A stretch of DNA of 41,737 nt, taken from the IMG/VR virus record IMGVR_UViG_3300050821_002945, positions 1 through 41,737 of that record. One strand, given 5' to 3'. Below the pieces are notes generated by a model, which was not told the DNA's origin, searched no databases, and was given only the letters and a program-made list of their open reading frames with translations. The position numbers and the translations under genes were made by a program. Shown here in pieces: positions 12,618 through 21,326 of this stretch (positions are counted from its first letter, which is position 1; the number at the start of each line of letters is the position of its first letter). Source of the stretch: a virus.

Positions 12618-13770
12618 CGAGAAAGACCTTACTTTAAGTGATGTCATAAGTGATACTGCTCAGATATTAGCGGGTCGTTTACGATCTCAACTTAAAGAGA
12701 TAGAAGATGCAGGTAAGGCTCTTAAAGCTGAAGTTGCTCATGTTAAAGATTTACATCAAAAGGATATTCAATATTACATTGGTGAAATTGCTGGTTTAAA
12801 AGAGAGTAATCAACTTCTTCAGGAACGAGTTGCGGAATTTTTACCTCGACCCCCTGAACATCAACATGATCCAGATGAACCAAACGCAGTTTTTACTTTC
12901 GATCAGGATGGTACTTTAAAACCTCAAGTTTCCCAAGGAGATGGTGGAAATTATCCTATTTTAGAAGTTCCATTTCCTAATGTTAAAAAATGGTTAGACC
13001 GATGGACAGCAAGAAAGGTCTGTATTCATCTTGCTACTGCTGGTCTTTATTATGGTGGGCCCCAAGATTTAGAAATTTATATGGCAAGACTTGAAATGCT
13101 TAAGTCTTGGGCTATGGCAAATGGTCTTCCTATAACTTGTTATCTTCCTAAAATTCCTTCAGATATTTATTATGATGATCGTATGATTGTTATTCCTGGT
13201 GACCCCACCCTCAATAGGAAGAAGAATTCCAAATTTGTTCCTGATTGGGATGCAATCGGCATGTTAGTTGAATCAGATATGAAAAAGAGATTTGATTTAG
13301 TTAATGGTGAGTGGATTCGTCAACCTAAAACAAGAGTAGGAAAGGAAATTGATGATTGGCCTAGTGTAGAAGATTATCCAAAAGATTTTCCTCGTGGATA
13401 TTCTGGGCCGCGAATTGATGTGGATATGCATAGAACTCTTTCTCTTGCCTCTTCAAGTTTACGATTAGCACCCCCTAGACCCGGTGCGCGAGAAGCCCTT
13501 ATAATTCTCTTTAATGGCGGAATAACAATTCGTATTTCTTGTGCGGGTTGGAATCCTAAAACTCATACAAAAAGTGACGCCGATCGTCGTTTAGCGGCAA
13601 TCAGACAATGGTTGTTAGAAAATAGCATTCCTTATGATAGAATCGTTACCAAAGATCATGCTGACCTGTATTTTGATGATAAAGGTTTTAGATTTACTTC
13701 ATGGGAAACTGATTTACCAGGAATTCAGAAGCGATTACCAGAGGAAGAGTCATACAGGCATGGAGATTAA
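12610..13770 (+). CDS. Tandem HAD-like phosphatase-domain protein (386 aa)
   Basis: ATG 12610 overlaps the portal stop and has GGAAC 7 nt upstream; an ATG at 12598 is less likely. Residues 1-~80 form a coiled coil. Two HAD-type units follow. Unit 1 has TFDQDGTLK (Asp98, Asp100), LATAG (Thr143), Lys181 and YYDD (Asp189/190). Unit 2 has IDVDMHRTL (Asp270, Asp272), ISCAG (Ser310), TKDHADLYFDD (Lys348, Asp356/357). Both keep every HAD motif residue, so both may be active phosphatases. The family acts on phosphosugars, nucleotides or polynucleotide ends; the substrate here is unknown. It sits between portal and head-protease genes. Confidence 0.75.
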   Translation: MINEKDLTLSDVISDTAQILAGRLRSQLKEIEDAGKALKAEVAHVKDLHQKDIQYYIGEIAGLKESNQLLQERVAEFLPRPPEHQHDPDEPNAVFTFDQDGTLKPQVSQGDGGNYPILEVPFPNVKKWLDRWTARKVCIHLATAGLYYGGPQDLEIYMARLEMLKSWAMANGLPITCYLPKIPSDIYYDDRMIVIPGDPTLNRKKNSKFVPDWDAIGMLVESDMKKRFDLVNGEWIRQPKTRVGKEIDDWPSVEDYPKDFPRGYSGPRIDVDMHRTLSLASSSLRLAPPRPGAREALIILFNGGITIRISCAGWNPKTHTKSDADRRLAAIRQWLLENSIPYDRIVTKDHADLYFDDKGFRFTSWETDLPGIQKRLPEEESYRHGD

Positions 13771-13772
13771 CT

Positions 13773-13877
13773 ATGAGTGATACAACTACGGGAAATCTTT
13801 CTCTTCCACCAAATCCAGTTAATAAACAAAAACCTACGCCAAAGCCCAAGCCTCGACCAAAACCGAAGGGAAGATGA
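13773..13877 (+). CDS. 34-residue Pro/Lys-rich peptide
   Basis: ATG at 13773 with GGAG 7 nt upstream, ending in an ATGA overlap with the protease gene. It encodes MSDTTTGNLSLPPNPVNKQK followed by repeated Pro-Lys/Arg pairs (PTPKPKPRPKPKGR). The Pro-Lys tail resembles linkers or nucleic-acid-neutralising tails. Strong translation signals on both sides support it being expressed, perhaps as an internal head peptide, but no function is known. Confidence 0.6.
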   Translation: MSDTTTGNLSLPPNPVNKQKPTPKPKPRPKPKGR

Positions 13878-15676
13878 GCGGATTACATCAAGATACAACT
13901 ACAAATACAGATATTAATTATTTAGGAGGCCCTATAGGGGGTCATGGAGGTAGAACTACGGGTAAAACGGGACGCGATGCAGATGAAGACCCTAAGCATG
14001 ATAGAGAAAGAGATGTAGGGAACCATGCTGATGTGGATGCATCTGAACGAGGACGTACTCAGGTGCGATTACAGTCAATGCCAAATGGTGAATATCCAAT
14101 TAGAAATGCTGCTGAATTAAAGGCAGTAATTCGTGAATGGCAGACTGGTCTAGTTTCTAATCGTTATAGTGGAGCAGAGATTCAGCGACACATTATTCGT
14201 CGGGCTCGTGATCTTAAATTAGTAGCTCTTTTACCTGATGCTTGGGGTGTTAGTCTTGAAATTATGTCTGAAGGATTGATTTCTGAGGCTAATATATTTT
14301 TAACTATTGAGCAATTAGAGAGTGAAAGTCGTAATTTTGGGGCTGCACAGCGTAGAAAATATGCGAGTCAAGGTATTGCCTTACCAGATGGCTCTTTTCC
14401 TATCCCTGATAAGGATGCTCTTAGACGAGCTATCAAATTGGTTGGGAAGGGGGGGGCGGGAGCCAAGAAACACATCATAAAAAGGGCCAAAGCTCTTGGC
14501 GCAACTAGTATGCTTCCTGATACGTGGGGCGTAGCTGCCGAAGAAAAAGAAGAGGAATTTTTAATGGCTGAAGTGTTTCAATCGTTTCTTGTTTTAGAAG
14601 GGAAAAATGTTCCCCAACCTTTAGTTCTTGAAGATAACGGTGTTGACAAGACAATGAAGGTAAGGGTTCCTTTCTATATTGGCGATTCGATAACACATGC
14701 TCCTGGTTTTGATAAAAGAATCTTTTTCCCCACATCTTTATTACAAGAAATTGTTAAAGATGGAAAGGATGATATCGCAGCGGGTATTCAACCGCTGACC
14801 GTTTATGCGCGTCACGCTCACGCAGCCGACGCCGATTATTTGCCAATTGGCGGCGTGTCTGATTTGAAAGCGGAAGGTAGCGTTGGCTACGCTATCTTGG
14901 ACATCGAGCCAACGACTTACGGCAAGGACGCTCAAGTTTTACTTCGTGCCAAACCACCGAAATTGAATGCAGTTTCGTTGCGGTCTGGTAAGAGTAATTT
15001 TGAGATGGAACGAGTCGAGGTTAATGGTGAGATGATGTATCGTCCTAAGAAGCTTCGTTTGTCTGGAATCGATTTCGCACCTGATTCCCCGGCAATGAAG
15101 ACTTATGGGATTGAGATTCTGGCCGCTGAAAATTTGAACGTGAAGCTAATACCAAATTCAAAGGAGGACAAAAACAATAAAGTGCCTGATAAACTGACCT
15201 TGGAAGCGGTCAAGGCTGAGCCTGAGATCGTTGCCGAGATCGAGCGTCCAATCGTTGCAAGATTAGATGTTGAATTGAAGAAGAATGAAACGCTAACTGC
15301 GGAGAATACTTCTCTCAAAGAAAAACTTGCAAAGGTTGAAATTGATGCTTTTGTGCTTGAAATAGCATCGAAGCATCCGAAGCGTGATGAAGTTCTTCCT
15401 ATTCTTACTGAAATGGCGAAAACTTGTAAGTCTAAGGATGAATTTTCTACAAAGGTTTTTCCAATTCTTATGGAAGCATTACAAAGCGCTCCAAAGCAAG
15501 GCGAAAAGCTGAAGCCACCCGAGAAGTCACCTGAAGATAAATTGCGTGATCTTTTTGGTGCTGGTAGTGGTGGACGTGGCGTTGTTCGTCTTGAGAACGG
15601 TGAACCCGTTACTGAAGAGGAAGACGAAACCGAACTTAAGGGTGAGCATGTCGGCGTTCTACAGGTTCCAAATTAA
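13874..15676 (+). CDS. Fused prohead protease and scaffold with two DUF6582-like repeats (600 aa)
   Basis: Four parts can be seen. (1) A disordered charged N-terminus (1-~70). (2) Two copies of a ~50-residue unit, GEYPIRNAAELKAVIREW..HIIRRARDLKL..LLPDAWGV and GSFPIPDKDALRRAIKLV..HIIKRAKALG..MLPDTWGV, like the DUF6582 unit often attached to actinophage head proteases. (3) A protease domain (about 240-425) with YARHAHA and AVSLRSG supplying the probable His and Ser. (4) An acidic coiled-coil scaffold (TLTAENTSLKEKLAKVEI) and tail. It would scaffold then mature the procapsid. It lies just before the capsid gene, as expected. DNA for the HAHA region is more GC-rich (84 of 150 in 14781-14930). Confidence 0.8.
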   Translation: MSGLHQDTTTNTDINYLGGPIGGHGGRTTGKTGRDADEDPKHDRERDVGNHADVDASERGRTQVRLQSMPNGEYPIRNAAELKAVIREWQTGLVSNRYSGAEIQRHIIRRARDLKLVALLPDAWGVSLEIMSEGLISEANIFLTIEQLESESRNFGAAQRRKYASQGIALPDGSFPIPDKDALRRAIKLVGKGGAGAKKHIIKRAKALGATSMLPDTWGVAAEEKEEEFLMAEVFQSFLVLEGKNVPQPLVLEDNGVDKTMKVRVPFYIGDSITHAPGFDKRIFFPTSLLQEIVKDGKDDIAAGIQPLTVYARHAHAADADYLPIGGVSDLKAEGSVGYAILDIEPTTYGKDAQVLLRAKPPKLNAVSLRSGKSNFEMERVEVNGEMMYRPKKLRLSGIDFAPDSPAMKTYGIEILAAENLNVKLIPNSKEDKNNKVPDKLTLEAVKAEPEIVAEIERPIVARLDVELKKNETLTAENTSLKEKLAKVEIDAFVLEIASKHPKRDEVLPILTEMAKTCKSKDEFSTKVFPILMEALQSAPKQGEKLKPPEKSPEDKLRDLFGAGSGGRGVVRLENGEPVTEEEDETELKGEHVGVLQVPN

Positions 15677-15678
15677 AT

Positions 15679-17013
15679 ATGAGAGTTCAACTTTCAAATT
15701 TAACTGACCAACAGAAGGCAGGACTTGCAGCCTATACCGCTCTTTCCGCAGAGGAAAGAATTCGATACCAGGAAGAGGCCACGTATGAAAAATGGGCTCG
15801 TACTGGTTGGCTTGATTTGGAAGATGTTCCCAAGTCAGTTAAAACTCAATTTCCAAAGCGATATGCTGGAATTGAGGAATTTCATGAGCAGGCTCAGTTT
15901 CCAAAGTTAAGTAGAGATGCAAAGCGGAAGATGTCGTTGATTCTTGAAAATCAGCGGCAGTTTCAAATGGGACGTACGGTTGATGTTGTTAATAACAAGG
16001 TTGCTCTTGTTCAGGACACCGCAACTTCAGATGAAGCGCTTCCGACAAAATTTGCACTTCCAATCGTTCGTCGCGCATATGCACTTCTTATGCAGCGTGA
16101 CTTTTCGATTATTCAGCCACTTCCAGGCCCTTCAGCGTTCGTTTTCTGGCTTGACTTCTTACGTGAATCTGACACAACTAACATTCTGTCAGTTGAATAC
16201 AACTGGTTGCTTACGGCAGAACTTGGAGTTCCCGCAAAAGGTAAACTTCAATTAAACCGTTTCCAACTTCAGGTTGTAAAGCAATTGATGGGTACGACCT
16301 TCACGCTTGAAGCTCAGGAAGACGCTAGGGCGCAGTTGGGACTCGACATTGAGAACGAGTTAATTACCGCATTTACGGAAGAATTTGCTCGTAACTTAAT
16401 GGGTCGGCACATTAAGCATATTTATGCTTCTGCAACTGGTTTGCAGGATAACCCTGCAACTGGTGCTTCACTTGTGCAGCCTTGGTTGGGTCCAAACACC
16501 GTTGTTAACATCGCGGCTCGTGGTGGTACTTCAATCACCGATTACAAACAAGTCATTTACAACGCAATTATCGACGCTGATGTGAACTACCAGAGGGCCA
16601 ATCGACGCCCAACGGACACAATTATCGCCGGTTATGCGATGGCTGGTTTTCTTCAGAAATTGAATACCGCTACACAGTCACAGGCTCCAAATCAGATGAA
16701 CTTAGCATCTGTTGGAATTACAGACTATGGAACGTATGCAGGACGTTGGCAGATATGGGGTACTGACTTCATGCCTGACAACTATGCGCTTCTTTATGTG
16801 AGAAATCCCCCTCCACTTTGGGCGGGTCACATTTATGCGCCATATGTTCCTCTTCAAGTCATGCCTGCAATTTATGGGGATTACGATACTACAACTGGTA
16901 ACTACCAGAACAAGGATGCGTGGACTCGTAATATTCGAGAACGTTCGGCAGATATTACAACGAAACCGTATGCATTTCAGCCTGTAACGACACCTAACCC
17001 GCCAACGTTCTAA
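15679..17013 (+). CDS. Major capsid protein, T4 gp23/HK97-fold type (444 aa)
   Basis: The shell protein. The helical N-terminus (1-~100) could be a delta domain removed on maturation. FSIIQPLPGPSAFVFWLDF and VVKQLMGTTFTLEAQEDARA followed by GLDIENELITAFTEEFARNL correspond to the gp23-type segment before the A domain (T4: ARKLKAEYTMELAQDL..). Position after a protease-scaffold gene and 444-residue length fit. An AGG-containing leader lies before ATG 15679. Two hairpins follow the stop, marking a transcription or translation boundary before the glycosyltransferase. Confidence 0.88.
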   Translation: MRVQLSNLTDQQKAGLAAYTALSAEERIRYQEEATYEKWARTGWLDLEDVPKSVKTQFPKRYAGIEEFHEQAQFPKLSRDAKRKMSLILENQRQFQMGRTVDVVNNKVALVQDTATSDEALPTKFALPIVRRAYALLMQRDFSIIQPLPGPSAFVFWLDFLRESDTTNILSVEYNWLLTAELGVPAKGKLQLNRFQLQVVKQLMGTTFTLEAQEDARAQLGLDIENELITAFTEEFARNLMGRHIKHIYASATGLQDNPATGASLVQPWLGPNTVVNIAARGGTSITDYKQVIYNAIIDADVNYQRANRRPTDTIIAGYAMAGFLQKLNTATQSQAPNQMNLASVGITDYGTYAGRWQIWGTDFMPDNYALLYVRNPPPLWAGHIYAPYVPLQVMPAIYGDYDTTTGNYQNKDAWTRNIRERSADITTKPYAFQPVTTPNPPTF

Positions 17014-17030
17014 ACTAGTAAGGCTAGTTT
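17012..17030 (+). terminator. Weak terminator-like hairpin at the capsid gene end
   Basis: AAACTAG pairs with CTAGTTT (7 bp, 5-nt loop) beginning inside the capsid stop codon. It has a short U run and is AT-rich, so it is probably a partial terminator or mRNA-protecting hairpin. Confidence 0.35.
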
Positions 17031-17037
17031 CGGGAAA

Positions 17038-17066
17038 GATGGGAGAGTCAATGTGGCTCTCCCATC
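17038..17066 (+). promoter_or_regulatory. Hairpin sequestering the ribosome-binding site of the GT4 gene
   Basis: GATGGGAGAG (17038-17047) pairs perfectly over 10 bp with CTCTCCCATC (17057-17066) around a 9-nt loop. The 5' arm contains the GGGAGAG ribosome-binding sequence, the loop contains the GTG start (17053), and the 3' arm is the first codons of the gene. Translation of the glycosyltransferase should be blocked unless the hairpin is opened, for example by ribosomes leaving the capsid gene or by a factor. Confidence 0.65.
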
Positions 17067-18351
17067 AACATATAAGGATGAAATGATTTCTTCTGAATCC
17101 CAGATTTCTGTGTTTAATAAAGGACAGACTATTAAACAATGTGGGCAATACTTATTACATCCGAATACATCTACACTAGTTCCTTTTAGTTTTCTAGCTC
17201 AATTTGGGTCTGATCCTGATTTTGTATTTGATTACACTCCTTTTAAAGATCAGATGCAGACCCGAGATGAACAGGGAAGATTTACTTTTGACTGGTGGTG
17301 CCCCCTTTCAATGATTGATGGGTATGGACGACATGCTCTTTCAATTTTTCAGGGCATTACTCAATTAGGGGCCGCGCCCCATTTACGTAACGATGGATGG
17401 GGATTAGATAGAACTTATTTACCTGCGGATATAGAAGCCGCAAGGTATGTGGCAAAGTATAAAATGCCATCTAAGATTGCTGCAATGATGACTCTTCCTT
17501 ATCATCCATTTGATACTCAATCTTTTGCAAAGATTATTGTTACTCAATTTGAAACTGATCGAATTCCAGAAAAACACGTAAAAAACGTTAATCAATTCGA
17601 TCATTTAATTGTTACTTCCAGTTTTCAACCAGAAGTTTGGAGAAAAAGTGGTTGTAAAATACCAATTTCCGTAATGACTCCTGGTGTTGATACTGATATT
17701 TTTACTTATAAAGAAAGAAAGAAAGATGGTAAATTCAAAGTTTTAATGCTCGGGGCACTAACTGGACGTAAAAATCCCTTGGGCGCTATAAGGATTTTTC
17801 AACAAGCCTCAGAAGGTAACTCAGATTGGCGACTTTGTATCAAAACTCGTAACGCAGACGGCATTAAGGGCGTTGAGCAACTAGCCTCGTACGACAAACG
17901 AATTGAAGTAATTAAAGGTGATATTCACCCTTCTTATGTTGTTAGGTATTATCATAATTTTGATGTTTTATTATGGCCTTCTAAGGGTGAAGGGTGTGGA
18001 TTACCTCCACTAGAAGCTCTTTCGACTGGAATGGAGGTAGTTTGTTCTGATAATTCAGGAATGATGGATTTTATTGATGAAAATCATGCTTATCCAATAA
18101 AAACTGAGCGAATGGAGCCTGCAAATATTCCAGGAGTGGGATTTTCGAAGGATTACGAACTTAACTATGGGAGAGTTGGTCAATGGTGGTGTCCATCTGA
18201 GTCTCATGGTGTCTCACAGTTAAAAAAATGTTTTGACAATTGGTATAAAGGAAACGGAAAGGGAGAAAAAGCAGCTAAGTATGTTAGGGAAAATCATACA
18301 CTTAAACATCAAGCTATTTCTGTGCTTAAAGTGATAATGAAATACGAATGA
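17053..18351 (+). CDS. GT4-type glycosyltransferase (432 aa)
   Basis: A GT-B fold retaining transferase. The C-terminal donor domain shows PGVDTDIF, FKVLMLGALTGRKNP, and the family signature WPSKGEGCGLPPLEALSTGM with the EX7E pair that binds the nucleotide sugar. The N-terminal acceptor domain (WWCPLSMIDGYGRHA) is intact. 432 residues is full-length. GTG start lies inside a strong hairpin. It begins a three-gene set (GT4, GT2, FkbM) joined by 4-nt and 11-nt overlaps directly after the capsid gene, suggesting glycosylation of virion protein or of a host glycan late in infection. Confidence 0.88.
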   Translation: MALPSTYKDEMISSESQISVFNKGQTIKQCGQYLLHPNTSTLVPFSFLAQFGSDPDFVFDYTPFKDQMQTRDEQGRFTFDWWCPLSMIDGYGRHALSIFQGITQLGAAPHLRNDGWGLDRTYLPADIEAARYVAKYKMPSKIAAMMTLPYHPFDTQSFAKIIVTQFETDRIPEKHVKNVNQFDHLIVTSSFQPEVWRKSGCKIPISVMTPGVDTDIFTYKERKKDGKFKVLMLGALTGRKNPLGAIRIFQQASEGNSDWRLCIKTRNADGIKGVEQLASYDKRIEVIKGDIHPSYVVRYYHNFDVLLWPSKGEGCGLPPLEALSTGMEVVCSDNSGMMDFIDENHAYPIKTERMEPANIPGVGFSKDYELNYGRVGQWWCPSESHGVSQLKKCFDNWYKGNGKGEKAAKYVRENHTLKHQAISVLKVIMKYE

Positions 18352-19046
18352 AATATGCATATGCGATTTCAACTTGGTCTGGTGCTAGAATTGTAGAAAC
18401 TATTCAATCGGTTCCGAAGGGATCACGATTATTAATAGTAGATAATTCTCAACAAGGGTGGCCTCTTGCTAAATCGTGGAATTATGCAATGGAACGACTC
18501 TTAGTTCACGAAAAATATGATGCAGTCATTATTATGAATGATGACGTAGTGCTTAGATCAGATACAGGTGAGTTATTAGCTTGGGCACTTCTCTATGGTC
18601 AGTTTGAACAAGGATATAACAAAGAATTACTTTTAATTTCTGCTCGTCATGCTAATCATGGGGATATGTTTACAGATGTTGTTAATTGGGATTTAATGAA
18701 TGCAAAAGAACCTAGATTTGAACCTGGGCCGGATTTTTCTTGCTTCTGCACAACTAGAAAATTGGTTGATATTGTCGGCCCTTTCGATGAACATTTCATA
18801 CCAGCCTATTACGAAGATAACGACATGCATAGACGAATTCAACTCGCTGGATATGAAGCATATGCTTACGCTCCCTATTGGCATTACCGATCCGTTACTG
18901 TGCGAACTGATCCAGAAAGAGCTAGAGAAGTAACTTCAGGAGCCCAAGAAAGATGTCGTCAGTATTACTTACAAAAGTGGGGTGGCGCACCTTCAGAGGA
19001 AAGGTTTACTACTCCATTTAACAGGGGTGTTTTAATTGCTAAGTAA
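18348..19046 (+). CDS. GT2-type glycosyltransferase (232 aa)
   Basis: A GT-A fold transferase starting MKYAYAISTWSGARIVETIQ, with the motif IIMNDDVVLRS (metal/nucleotide site, near residue 64), PGPDFSCFCTTRKLVDIVGPF, and the acidic EDNDMHRRIQLAGYEAY (about residue 160), which contains the ED and downstream Arg/His typical of the family's acceptor/catalytic region. ATGA overlap with the GT4 gene indicates coupled synthesis. It shares the start ..STWSG.. with the short GT2 at 5145-5675 (IPTWSGS). The acceptor is unknown. Confidence 0.85.
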   Translation: MKYAYAISTWSGARIVETIQSVPKGSRLLIVDNSQQGWPLAKSWNYAMERLLVHEKYDAVIIMNDDVVLRSDTGELLAWALLYGQFEQGYNKELLLISARHANHGDMFTDVVNWDLMNAKEPRFEPGPDFSCFCTTRKLVDIVGPFDEHFIPAYYEDNDMHRRIQLAGYEAYAYAPYWHYRSVTVRTDPERAREVTSGAQERCRQYYLQKWGGAPSEERFTTPFNRGVLIAK

Positions 19047-19704
19047 ACTTCTCACTCCTGACATGCATGAGTTAAAGGAAACAAAAATAGAGTGGTTTAC
19101 TCAACATAAATATAAAATCGGTGGAATAATTCATGTTGGGGCTAATGTAGGTCAAGAAATACCTTGGTATCTTCATAAACTTTATCTTCCAATATTGGTT
19201 TTTGAACCTCACCCAATAGCTTTTGAAGAACTTAAAAGAATCTATGGACAATATGTAAACGCTATTCCGGTTGCTTTGGGTGATAAAAACGAAATGATGA
19301 CACTTCATATTCCTAGTGATGGGAACCATGAACGTAGTTCTAAATATCATCCTGTGGAAACTGTGGGTCATGATTGGACTAAGGTTCCAATGTCTGAAGA
19401 GATACAAGTTCCAGTTTTACGATTTGATGCTTGGGTTAAATTAAATCAAGAATATATTGATTTAACAGCTTATGACACGTTAGTTGTAGATGTTCAAGGT
19501 ATGGAACTTGAAGTACTTAGGGGCTTTGGAAAACTTCTAAATGGATTTCATTTTTTGTGTGTGGAGTGTTCAGCTACACCCATGTATGATGGTGAGGCAT
19601 GGGCGGAAGAAATTATACAATTTACGTTTCAACATGGTTTTGGAAGGATAACTCCAATTGAAGAGCATGATGATATTCTTTTCAAAAGAATGAGAGAAAT
19701 GTAG
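19036..19704 (+). CDS. FkbM-family SAM-dependent methyltransferase (copy 2, 222 aa)
   Basis: Motif I is IIHVGANVGQEIPWY (canonical HVGAN.G), followed by LVFEPHP, then the signature YDTLVVDVQGMELEVLRGFG and CVECSATPMYDGEAW. It is paralogous to the methyltransferase at 4466-5143 over its whole length, so the genome has either a duplication or two separate gains. TTG 19036 is used because AGGGGTG lies upstream; ATG 19063 is possible. Expected role: capping O-methylation of a sugar added by the two upstream transferases. Confidence 0.85.
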   Translation: MLSKLLTPDMHELKETKIEWFTQHKYKIGGIIHVGANVGQEIPWYLHKLYLPILVFEPHPIAFEELKRIYGQYVNAIPVALGDKNEMMTLHIPSDGNHERSSKYHPVETVGHDWTKVPMSEEIQVPVLRFDAWVKLNQEYIDLTAYDTLVVDVQGMELEVLRGFGKLLNGFHFLCVECSATPMYDGEAWAEEIIQFTFQHGFGRITPIEEHDDILFKRMREM

Positions 19705-19706
19705 TT

Positions 19707-20024
19707 ATGTGTATGGGGTGCAAGTGTGGGAAACCAAATGACGATCATGGAAACCCTTGGAATATAACTTATCTTAAACTTGTAAAGTCTATGATTGCGG
19801 GTGATGTACCCTCTGTGATGGCAACTCTTCAAAATATGTGCGATACATATTCTGCAATGTGTGCGGCAGGAACGACCGATGTATCTTATGGTGATGATGA
19901 TAACAATTCAAGTCCATCCTCAGCGACACCCCCTACCGCAGATAAAGGTGATGGCCCAGGGACAATTCCAAATGATCCGAATTATCTCAGAAATACTATG
20001 CAATACGTAAAACAACCAAGTTAG
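19707..20024 (+). CDS. Cys-rich-N-terminus hypothetical protein (105 aa)
   Basis: Starts MCMGCKCGKPNDDHGNPWNI with CxxCxC and a nearby His, a possible metal or lipid-like site. A short helix (residues ~22-52) includes two more Cys, and the second half is disordered (Ser/Asp/Pro-rich). No signal peptide is present, so a lipoprotein is unlikely. No family is recognised. It lies between glycan genes and virion proteins. Confidence 0.65.
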   Translation: MCMGCKCGKPNDDHGNPWNITYLKLVKSMIAGDVPSVMATLQNMCDTYSAMCAAGTTDVSYGDDDNNSSPSSATPPTADKGDGPGTIPNDPNYLRNTMQYVKQPS

Positions 20025-20033
20025 GAGGAATGA

Positions 20034-21104
20034 ATGTCAGGCGGTGCTGTTGATGTACTTGAAGGTATAGAGGAAGAGAGTCCGCGTAAAGCGAGACTTC
20101 GTAATCCCTTTCTACACAAAAGGATAGACGAGAAACTTGTTAAATTAGGTGTTCTCGATCCTCTTGGATTTGAAAATGGATTTAAGTATTTCCAAAATCC
20201 TGTTGAAGCTGTTTTTACTACTTTAATTCCTGATAGTAAAAAGATTGATCCACTACTTATTGCTAAAAATCCAAGGTATTTTACTGATCCAGTAAAAGTA
20301 AATGGAATTTGGTTGGATCGTGCTGGTGGTTATCAGCGCCGTGAAATTACCGCTATTAGAAGGAGTAAAAATCTTCGCGTAACGATGGGCCGCGACCAAT
20401 GGCAGCGTTGTTTAATGATGGGCGACGTTGGTGGTTCTGGTGTTGGGAATGGTGTCACAGGAGCCCTCACAGCTTCCTCGGGAACTACTGCAACCCCTTC
20501 TGGTGGTGGTTTAACAACCTCTGCACAATCTTCAGGAAATACTGGTCTTCAAGGAAAAATTATCTTTGTTGGGCCCAATAACTCTGGTACTGGTTCTTCA
20601 GTTTTTGGAGTTATTGTTTCAAATACCGCCACAGTTATTACGGTCGATCAATGGTATGCAATTCCTGTAACTGGTGCAGCCGGTACAACTCCAAACGCAA
20701 CTGGTAACTACGTTATTTTGCCGGGAATGTCGTGGGCTTCATGGGTTGGACTTTCAACTTCCGTTGCAGCGGCAGCCGCCGGTGATGTTTTAAGAACCGC
20801 TGACGGATTATTTGGTGACGGCACAACTGGTGGTGCTGCAACTGAGCAAAACGCAAACGGTTTAGCTCGTGCATATTTAGGTCAAGGTGGAGGTACTGCT
20901 CCAACATTTGGATCGGGTACTTATGTTTTAGCGCACACTTGGACTTATTCAACAACCGGTGCAGTTACCCTTGCAAAAGTTGTGATGTGTAATTCTCTTG
21001 CCGCTGCTGGTTCCCTTCTTTTTTTGGAGACTTTACTTTCTGCAACTGGTCAGGTTTCAGCAGTTAACGACACCATCACGGTTACCTGGACCGTGACTCT
21101 GTAG
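20034..21104 (+). CDS. Virion structural protein with beta-rich C-terminal domain (356 aa)
   Basis: AGGAGGAATGA precedes ATG 20034, a strong site suited to an abundant product. Residues 1-~135 are basic and mixed alpha/beta (LRNPFLHKRIDEKLVKLGVL). From ~150 a Gly/Thr/Ala/Ser-rich beta domain runs through GKIIFVGPNNSGTGSSVFGV and ITVDQWYAIPVTGAAGTTPN to LLFLETLLSATGQVSAVNDT, the pattern of a domain I know from actinophage virion proteins annotated only as structural. Likely a capsid decoration, fibre or minor head protein. Confidence 0.65.
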   Translation: MSGGAVDVLEGIEEESPRKARLRNPFLHKRIDEKLVKLGVLDPLGFENGFKYFQNPVEAVFTTLIPDSKKIDPLLIAKNPRYFTDPVKVNGIWLDRAGGYQRREITAIRRSKNLRVTMGRDQWQRCLMMGDVGGSGVGNGVTGALTASSGTTATPSGGGLTTSAQSSGNTGLQGKIIFVGPNNSGTGSSVFGVIVSNTATVITVDQWYAIPVTGAAGTTPNATGNYVILPGMSWASWVGLSTSVAAAAAGDVLRTADGLFGDGTTGGAATEQNANGLARAYLGQGGGTAPTFGSGTYVLAHTWTYSTTGAVTLAKVVMCNSLAAAGSLLFLETLLSATGQVSAVNDTITVTWTVTL

Positions 21105-21113
21105 GAGAATAAA

Positions 21114-21326
21114 ATGGCTGATTTTCATATCGGAATAGTTGGAAAAGCTGAAGAAGAAATTGTAGACAAACAGGTATTAAAGAAGATATCTAAATTCGTT
21201 GCTGACCTTAAAGCTTTAGGTGTTGAGTTTGAAACTGCACATATGAATTCTGGTCATTTCTTGGGTGGTGCCAAGAATTTGATTGATGAACCCGCTGAGG
21301 TAGTTGAGCCAGTAGCGGAGAGTTAA
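21114..21326 (+). CDS. Small hypothetical protein (70 aa)
   Basis: GGAGAATAAA precedes the ATG. The sequence MADFHIGIVGKAEEEIVDKQ and VLKKISKFVADLKALGVEFE suggests a strand-helix-helix fold with an acidic tail (DEPAEVVEPVAES). It sits between two structural proteins and is followed directly by the next gene, so it is probably a virion accessory or assembly factor. Not recognised. Confidence 0.65.
   Translation: MADFHIGIVGKAEEEIVDKQVLKKISKFVADLKALGVEFETAHMNSGHFLGGAKNLIDEPAEVVEPVAES

Noticed and set aside
19707-20024. Lipoprotein reading of the Cys-rich N-terminus MCMGCKCGK
   Set aside because: There is no hydrophobic signal segment before the cysteines, so lipobox processing is not expected.
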